40,585 nt of DNA from an uncultured Treponema sp. (lineage in GTDB: Bacteria > Spirochaetota > Spirochaetia > Treponematales > Treponemataceae), in assembly GCA_946185185.1 (NCBI GenBank), contig CAMHIV010000002.1, positions 1 through 40,585 of the forward strand, written 5' to 3'. The number at the start of each line of letters is the position of its first letter. The first letter of the stretch is position 1. The notes under the pieces were generated by a model. It was given only the letters and a program-made list of their open reading frames with translations, was not told where the DNA came from and did not search any database. Positions 23,903-33,481 of this stretch are shown piece after piece. Both the position numbers and the translations under genes were made by a program.

Positions 23903-25609
23903 TTAAGCCTGCACAATTTCCTTTGCACGAGCCATTGCAGCATCGATATTGTCAAAAATATTTTCACGACCAATTTTATCTGCCATTCCGGTTTTTTCAC
24001 AGAGCATATATGGCTGAGTATGAATTCCGGAAAGAACAATTTTTACGCCCTTTCTATCACAGGCAGCCTTACACTGATCCAATGCCTGGAGTCCACCGGC
24101 ATCAAGATAAATTGTGTTTCGCATACGGATTACAAGGACCTTGAATTCAGCACCAGCACGTTCAACAGCAAGTTCAAATTTTCGAACAGTACCAAAGAAC
24201 AAAGGTCCATCAATTTCATAAACAAGGACACCAGTAGGAACATCCAAAGTTTCTTCCTGACCGTCGCCTGTAATTCCGGAAACAATTGTACCGCGGCTTT
24301 CCTGAACCTCTGAAACATCGATCATCTTCTTAATGAAAAGGAAGGCTGCAAAAATAAGACCAATTCCAATTGCATAAGTCAAATCAACAAATACTGTGAT
24401 AAGGAATGTTACAGAAAGAACTGTGATATCAGATTTCTGACCTTTAAGAAGCTTGCGGATTGCAGGAATTCCAGCCATGTTCCAGGCAACACTCATAAGA
24501 ACAGCAGCAAGCGCAGCCATTGGAATGTATTCAACATACTTTCCAAAAAGCATCATGATAAGAAGAAGAACAATTGCATGAACGATGCCGGCAACAGGAG
24601 TGCGTCCACCGTTATTGATGTTAGTTGCTGTTCGCGCAATTGCACCAGTTGCTGGAAGTCCGCCAAACAACGGACTGCAGATATTTGCAATTCCCTGTCC
24701 GATTAATTCGTTGTTCGAATCGTGTTTTGTACCAATCATACCGTCGGCAACAACTGCAGACAAAAGAGATTCAATTGCAGCAAGAACGGCGATTGAAACT
24801 GCTGTCGGGAATACGGTTGAAATTGTATCCAGGCTGAAGTTTGGCAAAGTTGGCTTTGGAAGACCATTAGGAATTGAATAACGATCCTTGATGATGTCTG
24901 TGTGCCAAGCAGGATTATCGCCAGCAATATTTGAAACGATAATATTTACGACAGTTGCAAGAATAATAACAATGAGCGAACCAGGAATCTTTTTTGTAAC
25001 GCGTGGCCACAAGAAAATGATTACAAGGCAAACTACAGCCATAGCAAGAGAGTAAAAATTAATTGAAGAAAGTGAGTTTGCATAAACCGAAATCTTTCCT
25101 GCAAAAGTTCCAGGCATTTTTGAATATTCAGTACCCATAACAGTCATTGGAAACTGTGGATGCATTCCAAAAAAGTCGCCGATCTGCCCTGTTGCGATTG
25201 TTACGGCAATACCTGCTGTAAATCCGATTACAATAGTGTATGGAATGAACTTTACAAGACCACCAAGTTTAAGCACACCAAGCAAAATCAACATAATTCC
25301 GGCAAGAACAGTTGCCGTTGCGAGCCCGCTTATACCAAGCTGCGGGTTATTTACAATAGCATAAATAATTACTGTGAATGCACCAGTTGGACCACCAATC
25401 TGACAGCGGGTTCCACCTAAAGCAGCAATACAAAAACCTGCAATAATCGCAGTATAAAGCCCTGTTTCAGGACTGCATCCGCTGGCAATAGCAAATGCAA
25501 TTGAAAGAGGGAGCGCAACAATACCAACAATAATACCTGCAATCAAGTCTGTAACGAACTGTTTTCCGCTATAGCTTTTGACAGTATTAAGTAACTCTGG
25601 CTTATACAT
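23903..25609 (-). CDS. SulP family anion transporter with STAS domain
   Basis: An inner-membrane SLC26/SulP-type anion transporter; sulfate, bicarbonate or dicarboxylates are typical substrates. The 568-residue protein begins with the family segment DLIAGIIVGIVALPLSIAFAIASG and continues with GLYTAIIAGF and GGPTGAF. About ten or more membrane segments follow. The C-terminal 130 residues are a cytoplasmic STAS domain, with VYEIDGPLFFG and YLDAGGLQAL. The track starts at 25663, but AGAGGTG lies 9 bases before the ATG at 25609, so I use that start. It is divergent from the DTW gene. The substrate cannot be told from sequence. Confidence 0.93.
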   Translation of the reverse strand: MYKPELLNTVKSYSGKQFVTDLIAGIIVGIVALPLSIAFAIASGCSPETGLYTAIIAGFCIAALGGTRCQIGGPTGAFTVIIYAIVNNPQLGISGLATATVLAGIMLILLGVLKLGGLVKFIPYTIVIGFTAGIAVTIATGQIGDFFGMHPQFPMTVMGTEYSKMPGTFAGKISVYANSLSSINFYSLAMAVVCLVIIFLWPRVTKKIPGSLIVIILATVVNIIVSNIAGDNPAWHTDIIKDRYSIPNGLPKPTLPNFSLDTISTVFPTAVSIAVLAAIESLLSAVVADGMIGTKHDSNNELIGQGIANICSPLFGGLPATGAIARTATNINNGGRTPVAGIVHAIVLLLIMMLFGKYVEYIPMAALAAVLMSVAWNMAGIPAIRKLLKGQKSDITVLSVTFLITVFVDLTYAIGIGLIFAAFLFIKKMIDVSEVQESRGTIVSGITGDGQEETLDVPTGVLVYEIDGPLFFGTVRKFELAVERAGAEFKVLVIRMRNTIYLDAGGLQALDQCKAACDRKGVKIVLSGIHTQPYMLCEKTGMADKIGRENIFDNIDAAMARAKEIVQA

Positions 25610-25693
25610 AAAAAAAACACCTCTTGTGACAAAATATAACTTTTTGTCGGAAAAGGCAATCAAGTCCCACTCTACTTTTTTTTCTATTTTCTA

Positions 25694-25699
25694 TATAAT
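25694..25699 (+). promoter_or_regulatory. -10 hexamer of the DTW gene
   Basis: Consensus TATAAT lies six bases before the ATG at 25706, with no Shine-Dalgarno. Confidence 0.55.
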
Positions 25700-25705
25700 C
25701 ACCGC

Positions 25706-26389
25706 ATGAGTTATCGATGTAACCGCTGCATGAAAAAAGGCGAATTCTGCCTTTGCAAATACACAGAAGAAGTTGATTCCGGAATTAAATTTGTACTTCT
25801 AATGCATCCAAAAGAAGTAAAGAAAAACCGCACAGGAACCGGATGGATTACACGCATTTCATTAAAAAACTGTGAAATTGTTGAAGGCCTTGATTTTTCA
25901 CAAAACGAACGATTGAATCAACTTCTTTCCGACCCGCAATACTATCCCGTACTCATGTACCCGGGAAACGACGCCTGGACAGCCTCAAAACCCGGCTTCA
26001 AGGAAGAAGTAAACGGCAGAACAATTCTTGCGCTCATAATTGATTCTACATGGTTTTGCAGCCGGAAAATTATTCAGCATAACCCGCAACTTTTAAAGCT
26101 TCCAAAAGTAAGCTTCGACGGCTCGTACCGTTCAATCTTCACCTTTAAACGGGAACCACGCCCTGAATACATTTCTACTATTGAAACCTGTTATTATCTG
26201 ATAAAAGAGCTTCAGCCAATCGGACTTGCAAATCCAGAAGCAAATCCGGAACCCCTTATGAATGTTTTCAAACAGATGATTAAAAATCAGTTGCGCGCCG
26301 AAAACGAACGCATAATGGGTCTCCGCCCGGATATTCATCAAATGGATAATAAATACCGGACTTTAAAAGAAATCCCGAATTTCGACTAA
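25706..26389 (+). CDS. DTW domain protein (tRNA-uridine aminocarboxypropyltransferase type)
   Basis: DTW proteins (TapT/YfiP) transfer the aminocarboxypropyl group of SAM to a tRNA uridine, giving acp3U. The 227-residue protein begins with a Cys cluster, CNRCMKKGEFCLC, as in the family. It carries HPKE, the signature IDSTWFCSRK (the D-x-T-W core) and RPEYISTIE near the active site. The length is normal. It converges with the GH3 gene with one base between their stop codons. It has no operon partner. Confidence 0.88.
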   Translation: MSYRCNRCMKKGEFCLCKYTEEVDSGIKFVLLMHPKEVKKNRTGTGWITRISLKNCEIVEGLDFSQNERLNQLLSDPQYYPVLMYPGNDAWTASKPGFKEEVNGRTILALIIDSTWFCSRKIIQHNPQLLKLPKVSFDGSYRSIFTFKREPRPEYISTIETCYYLIKELQPIGLANPEANPEPLMNVFKQMIKNQLRAENERIMGLRPDIHQMDNKYRTLKEIPNFD

Positions 26390-26390
26390 T

Positions 26391-28079
26391 TTATTTTTCA
26401 AACGGAATTGAACCTCGGACTTTGTATTCTCCGCAAAGCGCGCCAAAAAGAGCCTGCATTGTATAATTTGAATAGCTGTACCCTACAAGAATTTCATCAG
26501 CCCAATTCAAAGAAAAACTTGCAGTCGGAGTCATTATCGAAAATACAACCGTGCGCTTATTATACTGCTTAAGCCATTCTGCAATTCTAGCCGTACGCTC
26601 ATTGTATACAAGCACAATCAAAGTATCGTATCCGCCAACAAGTTTTCCAATATTATCGATTACCCACTGAGTTTCATTTGGTCCAATTTCGTACGTGAAC
26701 GAAAAATCACCGGAATCAGAAAAACGCTTTTTTCCTTCTTCAAAAAATTTTGGAAGCGAACCAATTAAAAGGACTTTTCCTGCTTCAAAATCTTTTAGCG
26801 GCAGCGAAGTCTGTTTTTCGATTGCAATTGAACGACAAGCCTGTTCCAGGAAGAATTTTTGTCCGTCCCTGTCAGGAATAGCTTTTGAAATCGAATTTAT
26901 ATCCGGATATAGAGGAGCCGCATTTCCTCCCTTAAAATAATCCAGTTTTGCTTTTAAAACACGGTAAGCCGCATCTTTTACGCGTGTATGAAATTCTTCA
27001 TCACGGCGCATAAGCGCAAGATTTCCGGTCCAAAGATTTTCGCCTAAATCTGCACAGCGGGAAGAAATTACAATATCGTTTCCAGCCTCTATCGCCATCC
27101 GGAATGCCGAAGAAACAGAACCGGCAAACATAGTTGCACCGTTCATCATCATATCGTCGGTGATAATCAGCCCTTTGAATCCCAACTGACCGCGGAGCAA
27201 ATCTGTTAAGAAATACTTTGATAAACTTGCCGGCGTTCCGGTAGGATCGATTTTTGGAAAACTCAGGTGTCCGCTCATAACAGCCGGAACATTCTGCTTA
27301 ATCAAGTACATAAACGGAACAAGTTCGCGCTTGGTAAATGTGTCAAAATCAACATCAATAGAAGGAAGATTTATGTGCGAGTCGTAACTTGTATCGCCGT
27401 GTCCTGGAAAATGCTTTACGGTCGGAATAACACCAGCTGTTTCACTTCCGTTTGCCCAAGCCGCTCCAAGAATTCCTGCTTTTTCCGGATTATCACCAAA
27501 AGAACGGGTACCAATAATTGTAGAATCGTGATCCGTAAACAAATCAACAGTTGGCGCAAAATTCATATTGATGCCGAGGGCTTTAATTTCACGGCTTATG
27601 TAAAATGCAGAATACCAGGAATCTGCAGGATAACCGCTGGAACCAATTGCCATATTTCCAGGCGTAATCAAGGTTTCGCCTTTTACATGACGAATCCATC
27701 CACCTTCCTGATCTGTTGCAACAAACAAAGGAATTTTAAATCGCCCGGCTGCACTTCGCTTCTGCAAATTGGAAATAGATTTTGCAACAAGTTTAATATC
27801 ATCGGTGTTCCAGCCAAAAACTTTTACGCTTCCAAGCCCGCGAGAAACCCAGTCAAACAAAAGCTGATTCGGTTCTGCCCCGGCCCATCCAAACATCAAA
27901 ATCTGACTCAAAAGCTCCGAATCGGACATCCGGTCAACAATCGCTTTTGCCAAAGTTTCAGACGGATATTCACTCCAGAAATTTACGTCTTCGTTCAAAT
28001 CAAGCTGAACCTGAGAAAAGAACGGTGAGCAAATCAAAAAAACGGATGCAATACAAAAAAGTTTCTTCAATTTTTTCAT
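26391..28079 (-). CDS. exported glycoside hydrolase family 3, NagZ-like beta-N-acetylhexosaminidase
   Basis: Retaining enzymes of this group remove GlcNAc from muropeptides or chito-oligosaccharides. The protein is 562 residues. A signal peptide covers about residues 1-23 (KKLKKLFCIASVFLICSPFF), and the Cys there could be a weak lipobox. The catalytic domain has FVATDQEGGWIRH, the NagZ signature KHFPGHGDTSYDSH with the His-Asp pair, and the nucleophile segment LIITDDMMMNGA. Unlike compact cytoplasmic NagZ it has a second C-terminal domain of about 170 residues. The ATG at 28079 is preferred to the track start at 28091, which lies in a different upstream context. It lies 20 bp downstream of the acyl-CoA synthetase stop, probably in one operon. 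Confidence 0.9.
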   Translation of the reverse strand: MKKLKKLFCIASVFLICSPFFSQVQLDLNEDVNFWSEYPSETLAKAIVDRMSDSELLSQILMFGWAGAEPNQLLFDWVSRGLGSVKVFGWNTDDIKLVAKSISNLQKRSAAGRFKIPLFVATDQEGGWIRHVKGETLITPGNMAIGSSGYPADSWYSAFYISREIKALGINMNFAPTVDLFTDHDSTIIGTRSFGDNPEKAGILGAAWANGSETAGVIPTVKHFPGHGDTSYDSHINLPSIDVDFDTFTKRELVPFMYLIKQNVPAVMSGHLSFPKIDPTGTPASLSKYFLTDLLRGQLGFKGLIITDDMMMNGATMFAGSVSSAFRMAIEAGNDIVISSRCADLGENLWTGNLALMRRDEEFHTRVKDAAYRVLKAKLDYFKGGNAAPLYPDINSISKAIPDRDGQKFFLEQACRSIAIEKQTSLPLKDFEAGKVLLIGSLPKFFEEGKKRFSDSGDFSFTYEIGPNETQWVIDNIGKLVGGYDTLIVLVYNERTARIAEWLKQYNKRTVVFSIMTPTASFSLNWADEILVGYSYSNYTMQALFGALCGEYKVRGSIPFEK

Positions 28080-28099
28080 GGTAAATTCCAAACTAAAAC

Positions 28100-30085
28100 T
28101 TAACGCTTATGCAAAAGCCCGGTCGTCTTACTTCCTAAATCCTTTAGATTACCTGTAAAATTTGAAAATCCCTGCGCAAAAACAGATTCGCTGAACATAG
28201 AAGCAATCTGCCACTTATACATTTCCTGAACCTTGAATCTCTGAACTGTTCCCTTTGCTGTAAGTTCAACTCCAAGTTCAAAAGGTTTTTCCAAAAAGGC
28301 AAATTTTCCGATTTTTTCAAACGGCTTAAATCCGGTCTTTGGAGTAACCAGACGTTCCAATTCCTTAAAAATCAAATCGTAAACTAAATCGTTTTTCAAA
28401 AGAGCTGCAAACGGTTCAACCGGAATATTATTTTCTTCGGCAAATTTCTTAAGATTATCCTTATTAGGAATAAGGAGCGCACCAAGACAATTCTGATCCT
28501 GACCTACAACAACTGCCTGGGCAATATACGGCGATTCAACAAGCTTATTTTCAATAGGAAGCGGTTCAACATTTTCACCGGAACGAAGAACGATAGTATC
28601 TTTCGCGCGCCCCTTAATACTGATTTCGCCGGTAATCGTGCGCACTACAAGGTCACCGGTATTAAACCAGCCTTCCTGCAAAACTTCTGCGGTAAGTTCC
28701 GGCTGCTTATGGTAACAACGCATAACATTCGGACCGCGGACATAAAGCACACCAAGCTGCCCCGGGGCGCATTCAACTCCATGACGGTTTACAACTTTTA
28801 TTTCACAGAAATCAAGCGGCCGGCCGATGGTTCCCAAAACAGCACGCTTATAATTTCTAAGCGAAATCATTGGCGCCGTTTCTGTAAGCCCATACCCTTC
28901 TACCAGGCGGATTCCAATCGCATTGTAAAATCGGTCCAGTTTTGGAGCAATTCCACCGCCACCACTAATTGCAATTTTAAATGAACCGCCGAATACATTT
29001 CGCGCCTGCTTAAAAAACATCAACTCGCCCAAATACACAAGCGGAAGCAGGAATCCCAGCGGTAAATACAAAACCTTATTCAAAATCTTTGTAAGCCAGA
29101 AATCTTTTCGATAACGGGCATTCTTTCCATAAATAATCGCCCTGATGCGTAAACGACCGATAGCGGCTCCGGTACAGAGCTTAAAAAGAATCTTTCTTCG
29201 TTTTGATTTATTAACAGCCTTTTTTTCAATCTGTCCAAAAATTCCATCCCAAATTCTTGGAACACAAGCCATAAACTGAGGCTGGATTTTCTGGAAATCA
29301 GCAAGAATCATACTTACAACCGGCTTTGAATAGCAAAGTGAGCAGCCGTTTGCAATAAGATAATATTCCATTTCGCGTTCATAAACATGCCAGATTGGCA
29401 AAACAGCAAGGGATTTATCGCCCTGTCGCAAAGGAAGATTTTCTGTAAGCGCTTTTATCTGACACAAAAAGTTTTTATGAGTAAGTTCAACGCCCTTTGG
29501 AACACCCGTAGTACCAGAAGTGAATATTATTGTAGCAATTTCGTCTTCTTTTCCGGCATTATATATTTCTTCGATTTTTCCAGGATTTTCGCTGCGGTAT
29601 TTTTTGCCGGCTTCAATTACTTCGTCATAAGTGTAAACCGGAACATCGATAGCGGATTTATCAGCACCAGTCGGGTCGATTATAACTACATTCTGTAAAG
29701 TTTTAAGTTCTTCGCGGCACTCAAGGATTTTTTTGAAGCTGTAATTATTTTCTACGATTACTGTCCGGCATTCTGAAAAACTAAGAATATAAGACAAATC
29801 CTTAACAGTTGCTTCACTTCCTCGCGGAATATCTGCACACCCCAGAGCCATAATTCCCATGGAACAAACAAGCCATTCTTTTCGGTTATCGCTGATAAGT
29901 CCAATGTGATTATCTTTACTGTTCCCCAAAGTTATAAGCCCAGACGCAAAATAAAACATCAACTGAGCAAAATCAATATAACTGACCGGCTCAAATGTAC
30001 CTGCTTTATTTTTTGAATACTGGATTGGGGCCGTAGGAATTTCCTTAGCCTTTTCAAAAAGCATCTGCGGAACAGTGTTGAACAT
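28100..30085 (-). CDS. long-chain acyl-CoA synthetase (AMP-binding family)
   Basis: It activates fatty acids through an acyl-adenylate to acyl-CoA, at the membrane face. The 661-residue protein has the P-loop-like motif IIFTSGTTGVPKG, then VEGYGLTETAPM, the GWFNTGD motif, and IKGRAKDTIVLRSGENVEP near the hinge. Near the C-terminus LTAKGTVQR marks the catalytic Lys. A hydrophobic loop (LYLPLGFLLPLVYLGELMFF) resembles the FadD/Faa-type long-chain group. GGAG lies 8 bases before the ATG. A 25 bp near-palindrome sits directly upstream. The GH3 gene follows closely. Confidence 0.92.
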   Translation of the reverse strand: MFNTVPQMLFEKAKEIPTAPIQYSKNKAGTFEPVSYIDFAQLMFYFASGLITLGNSKDNHIGLISDNRKEWLVCSMGIMALGCADIPRGSEATVKDLSYILSFSECRTVIVENNYSFKKILECREELKTLQNVVIIDPTGADKSAIDVPVYTYDEVIEAGKKYRSENPGKIEEIYNAGKEDEIATIIFTSGTTGVPKGVELTHKNFLCQIKALTENLPLRQGDKSLAVLPIWHVYEREMEYYLIANGCSLCYSKPVVSMILADFQKIQPQFMACVPRIWDGIFGQIEKKAVNKSKRRKILFKLCTGAAIGRLRIRAIIYGKNARYRKDFWLTKILNKVLYLPLGFLLPLVYLGELMFFKQARNVFGGSFKIAISGGGGIAPKLDRFYNAIGIRLVEGYGLTETAPMISLRNYKRAVLGTIGRPLDFCEIKVVNRHGVECAPGQLGVLYVRGPNVMRCYHKQPELTAEVLQEGWFNTGDLVVRTITGEISIKGRAKDTIVLRSGENVEPLPIENKLVESPYIAQAVVVGQDQNCLGALLIPNKDNLKKFAEENNIPVEPFAALLKNDLVYDLIFKELERLVTPKTGFKPFEKIGKFAFLEKPFELGVELTAKGTVQRFKVQEMYKWQIASMFSESVFAQGFSNFTGNLKDLGSKTTGLLHKR

Positions 30086-30109
30086 ATAAACGTCTCCAGA
30101 GTTGTCAAA

Positions 30110-30134
30110 CTGACAAAAATTGCATTTTCGTCAG
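30110..30134. promoter_or_regulatory. candidate operator upstream of the acyl-CoA synthetase gene
   Basis: Arms CTGACAAAAAT and ATTTTCGTCAG, 11 bp each with one mismatch, flank a 3-base centre, 25 bases upstream of the ATG. A TATACT hexamer (minus strand) abuts its far edge, so a bound repressor would cover the start of transcription. The regulator is not identified. Confidence 0.55.
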
Positions 30135-30203
30135 TATAATGAAAGTATGAAATAAATTCCACAGAAAAGTGAGAACAAGAAAAAAGAACTGATTGTTAAT
30201 TTA

Positions 30204-30818
30204 TTACTCCTCTGCAAAATCCACAATTTCATACACAACCGTAGAGTTTTCACCTGTTCCGGAAAATAGAGGATTAGAACTTATAATCTGATTAATCAGT
30301 GATTCATAATTTTCCGTAGTAAAAATTACTGTTTTTGGATATTTATAACCATTAACTTCTTCCCAAACGACTCTAATAATGTTCTTTGTTGCTTTAGTTT
30401 TTTTCGACGATTCAAGAAAATCTCTGTAAAAAGAATCGATATAATTCAGCCAATTAGAAATACTATTTATTGAATAAAATGGTTCGTAAGTATAATCCCT
30501 GCCTTCAACATAGCCGAAACAATTGCTGTAATCAGAAACCGAAGTTCCACCTGATACAGTTACAGCCATAAATTCACTGCTATTTCCTAAAGAAGACATA
30601 GTTTTCTTCAATTTGAATGAATAGCTAGAAGGTTCTGCCCATGCTGATTTATTTTCAACATAAGTACTATAGTCGTAAAAATAAGTACCATTTTGACTTA
30701 ATAAATATGAAACAGCTACTTTTTCAGATGTCAAATCATCTGAACTTTCTGTGGTATTTTTACATGAAACACTTACTAACAACAATAACGAAATAATTGA
30801 GAATAAAACTTTTTGCAT
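30204..30818 (-). CDS. hypothetical lipoprotein
   Basis: I do not recognise the family. The 204-residue product begins with a lipoprotein signal, KVLFSIISLLLLVSVSC, where the Cys near residue 19 would be lipidated; spirochaete lipoboxes tolerate such relaxed forms. The mature part is rich in Ser, Tyr and Asn and has no membrane segment. A short acidic tail ends the protein. The track starts at 30851; I prefer the ATG at 30818 because GGGGA lies 5-9 bases before it and the signal then begins at once. It lies between glgP and the acyl-CoA synthetase gene, on the same strand, with a glgP terminator upstream. Confidence 0.72.
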   Translation of the reverse strand: MQKVLFSIISLLLLVSVSCKNTTESSDDLTSEKVAVSYLLSQNGTYFYDYSTYVENKSAWAEPSSYSFKLKKTMSSLGNSSEFMAVTVSGGTSVSDYSNCFGYVEGRDYTYEPFYSINSISNWLNYIDSFYRDFLESSKKTKATKNIIRVVWEEVNGYKYPKTVIFTTENYESLINQIISSNPLFSGTGENSTVVYEIVDFAEE

Positions 30819-30849
30819 AACTTTCCCCAATTTTACTTTTTTATATATC

Positions 30850-30884
30850 AAAAAAAAGGACTACCCTAAATGGATAGCCCTTTT
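30850..30884 (-). terminator. intrinsic terminator of glgP
   Basis: On the minus strand, GGGCTATCC, a 5-base loop and GGGTAGTCC (two G-U pairs) are followed by eight T. It lies 17 bp after the glgP stop codon. Confidence 0.8.
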
Positions 30885-30901
30885 GCAAATCTATTTACAA
30901 C

Positions 30902-33397
30902 TTATTTCTTTGTTGTTTTCTTTGCTTTTGTTGTGCTAAAAGCAGAACCTTCTACAGGGCGAGCAACCTTTTTCAAGTGCCAGATATCGCGAACGTAGTC
31001 TTCGATTGTGCGGTCAGAAGAGAACTTGCCGGCATTAGCAATGTTGATAAGAGCAGCTTTTGCCCATGCTTTTTTGTTTGCATAAAGTACTTCAACTTCT
31101 TCCTGTGCACGGCAGTAGTCGTCGAAATCTGCAAGTACGTAGTAAACGTCTGCACGGTTTCCTTCGATACCGTATACCAAAGAGTCGTGAAGTTCTTTGA
31201 AGAGCTGGTGTGAAGGATCATAAGTTCCGTCAACAAGCTGTTCAACAACTTTAGCAAGACCAGGATTTCTATCAAGATATTCCTGTGGGTTGTAGCTGTG
31301 TGTATCTTCAATTCTGCGGATTTCGTCTGTAAGAAGACCGAAGATGAATGCATTTTCTTTTCCAGCTTCTTCAACGATTTCAATGTTAGCACCGTCCATA
31401 GTACCCATTGTAAGAGCACCGTTACACATGAACTTCATGTTTGAAGTACCAGAAGCTTCAAGACCTGCTGTAGAAATCTGTTCAGAAACATCTGCAGCTG
31501 GGAAAATCTTTTCTGCAACAGAAACGCGGTAGTTTTCTACGAATACAACATGAAGACGATCGTTTACACGGCGGTCATTGTTGATTCTTTCTGCAACAGT
31601 GTTGATAAGCTTAATGATAGCCTTTGCACGGCGGTAACCAGAAGCAGACTTAGCACCGAAGATGTAAGTCTTTTTAGCTGGTTTGTAACTTGGATCTTCA
31701 AGCATTTTATTATAAACGTACATGATGTGAAGAATGTTCATCAACTGACGTTTGTATTCGTGAAGACGTTTTACCTGAACATCGAAAATTGATTCTGGAT
31801 CAATGATTTCGTTCTGAGTGTGCTTCAAGTATTCTGCAAGACGACGCTTGTTGTTTTCTTTAATAGAGATAAGTTCGTTCAAATCTTTGTCAGAAGTGAA
31901 TTTTTCCAATCCCTTGAGCAAACTGAGATCTTTTTCCCAACCGTGACCGATGCGGTCTGTGATGAACTTAGAAAGTTCTGGGTTAGCAGAAAGAAGCCAG
32001 CGGCGCTGTGTAATACCGTTTGTCTTGTTATTGAACTTAGATGGATACAATTCATACCAGTCGTGAAGTTCTTTTTCTTTAAGAAGACGAGTATGAAGTT
32101 CAGCAACACCGTTTACGCTGAAACCTGCATGAATTGCAAGCCATGCCATGTAAACTTTACCATTGTTGATGATAGACATGCGTCCCTGTTTTTCATAATC
32201 GTTTGGATATTTTTCGCGAAGTTCAATCATGAAGCGGCGGTTGATTTCTTCAACAATCTGGTAGATACGTGGAAGAAGTCCCTGGAAAATTTCGATTGGC
32301 CACTTTTCAAGAGCTTCAGCAAGGATTGTGTGGTTTGTGTAAGCAAATGTTTTTGTTACGATATCCCATGCTGCATCCCATTCCATGTTGTATTCGTCAA
32401 GCAAGATGCGCATAAGTTCAGGAATTGCAACTACCGGGTGAGTATCGTTCAACTGAATTACATGAAGATCAGCGAATTTGCTAAAATCTGTTCCGTGGTC
32501 AGCAACATAGTGGCGAACCAAGTCCTGCAAAGAAGCAGAAGAGAAGAAATACTGCTGCTTAAGACGAAGAGCCTTTCCTGAAGGACCATTGTCATTTGGA
32601 TAAAGAACAGCAGAAACGTTTTCTGCACTGTTCTGGCGTTCAACAGCACGGTTATATTCCATGTTGTTGAAAAGCTGCAAATCGAATCCGTTAGGACTAG
32701 AAGCCTGCCACAAGCGGAGTGTGTTTACAGTTCCAGTTCCGAAACCAACGATTGGCATATCATAAGGAGTAGCAACTACTTCTTCTGCATTTTCTACGTA
32801 GTAGCGGTCACGTCCATCTGGAGTTTTTCCGTAAGCGATGTTTCCGCCGAATTTTACTGTTACAGCAAGATCACTGCGTTTGATTTCCCATGGATCGCGG
32901 TGAGCAAGCCAGTTATCAGGATATTCAACCTGGTAACCATTTTCGATTTTCTGTTCGAACATACCATAGCGGTAGCGGATACCATATCCGTGTCCAGGGT
33001 AGTCCAATGTAGCAAGAGAATCAAGGAAGCAGGCTGCGAGACGACCAAGACCACCGTTACCAAGACCTGCATCTGGTTCCTGATCTTCGATCATGTCGTA
33101 GTTCAACTTCATATCTTTAAGAACAGCCTTTACCTGATCGGCAATTTCTGCATTGATAAGGTTGTTGCTCAATGCACGACCCATCAAAAATTCAGCTGAC
33201 AAATAATAAAGCTGTTTTGTTGGCTTCTTTTCATATTCATGGCGAGTTGCCATCCAGTTTTCCATAATTACTTCAAGTGCAGAAGCTGAAACTGCATCGA
33301 ATAAATCATGTTCGTTTGCCTGTGAAATATCTTTACCGTATTGTCTCTTAAGTCGACCTTCAAGATTTTCCTTAAATTTTGCGGCATCAAATTTCAT
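30902..33397 (-). CDS. glgP: glycogen/starch phosphorylase
   Basis: This PLP enzyme removes glucose from glycogen ends as glucose-1-phosphate in the cytoplasm. The 831-residue length fits the family. The N-terminal part has LSAEFLMGRALSNNL and AGLGNGGLGRLAACF. The PLP-lysine signature is EASGTSNMKFMCNGALT, followed by GTMDGANIE. The short Lys-rich tail (TTKAKKTTKK) is beyond the conserved domain. GGAGG lies 9 bases before the ATG. glgX lies 84 bp upstream on the same strand, so debranching and phosphorolysis genes are paired. Several large antisense ORFs over this gene are shadows. Confidence 0.97.
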   Translation of the reverse strand: MKFDAAKFKENLEGRLKRQYGKDISQANEHDLFDAVSASALEVIMENWMATRHEYEKKPTKQLYYLSAEFLMGRALSNNLINAEIADQVKAVLKDMKLNYDMIEDQEPDAGLGNGGLGRLAACFLDSLATLDYPGHGYGIRYRYGMFEQKIENGYQVEYPDNWLAHRDPWEIKRSDLAVTVKFGGNIAYGKTPDGRDRYYVENAEEVVATPYDMPIVGFGTGTVNTLRLWQASSPNGFDLQLFNNMEYNRAVERQNSAENVSAVLYPNDNGPSGKALRLKQQYFFSSASLQDLVRHYVADHGTDFSKFADLHVIQLNDTHPVVAIPELMRILLDEYNMEWDAAWDIVTKTFAYTNHTILAEALEKWPIEIFQGLLPRIYQIVEEINRRFMIELREKYPNDYEKQGRMSIINNGKVYMAWLAIHAGFSVNGVAELHTRLLKEKELHDWYELYPSKFNNKTNGITQRRWLLSANPELSKFITDRIGHGWEKDLSLLKGLEKFTSDKDLNELISIKENNKRRLAEYLKHTQNEIIDPESIFDVQVKRLHEYKRQLMNILHIMYVYNKMLEDPSYKPAKKTYIFGAKSASGYRRAKAIIKLINTVAERINNDRRVNDRLHVVFVENYRVSVAEKIFPAADVSEQISTAGLEASGTSNMKFMCNGALTMGTMDGANIEIVEEAGKENAFIFGLLTDEIRRIEDTHSYNPQEYLDRNPGLAKVVEQLVDGTYDPSHQLFKELHDSLVYGIEGNRADVYYVLADFDDYCRAQEEVEVLYANKKAWAKAALINIANAGKFSSDRTIEDYVRDIWHLKKVARPVEGSAFSTTKAKKTTKK

Positions 33398-33424
33398 TTA
33401 AAATAACCTCCACGGTTTCTATTC

Positions 33425-33469
33425 TTAACAGAGTACAAAAGATTAACAGATTTTTCAACCGATTAACAG
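33425..33469. repeat. three direct TTAACAG repeats upstream of glgP
   Basis: TTAACAG occurs at 33425, 33443 and 33463 (spacing 18 and 20 bp), each followed by A, T or G. They lie between glgX and the glgP Shine-Dalgarno and may be binding sites for a regulator. This is a small, low-complexity signal. Confidence 0.4.
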
Positions 33470-33481
33470 TATTTTCTACTA

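Noticed and set aside
27267-28028. 253-residue plus-strand ORF
   Set aside because: It is a shadow of the GH3 gene; no start signal or domain.
31820-32581. 253-residue plus-strand ORF
   Set aside because: It is a shadow of glgP with Phe/Val/Cys-rich composition.
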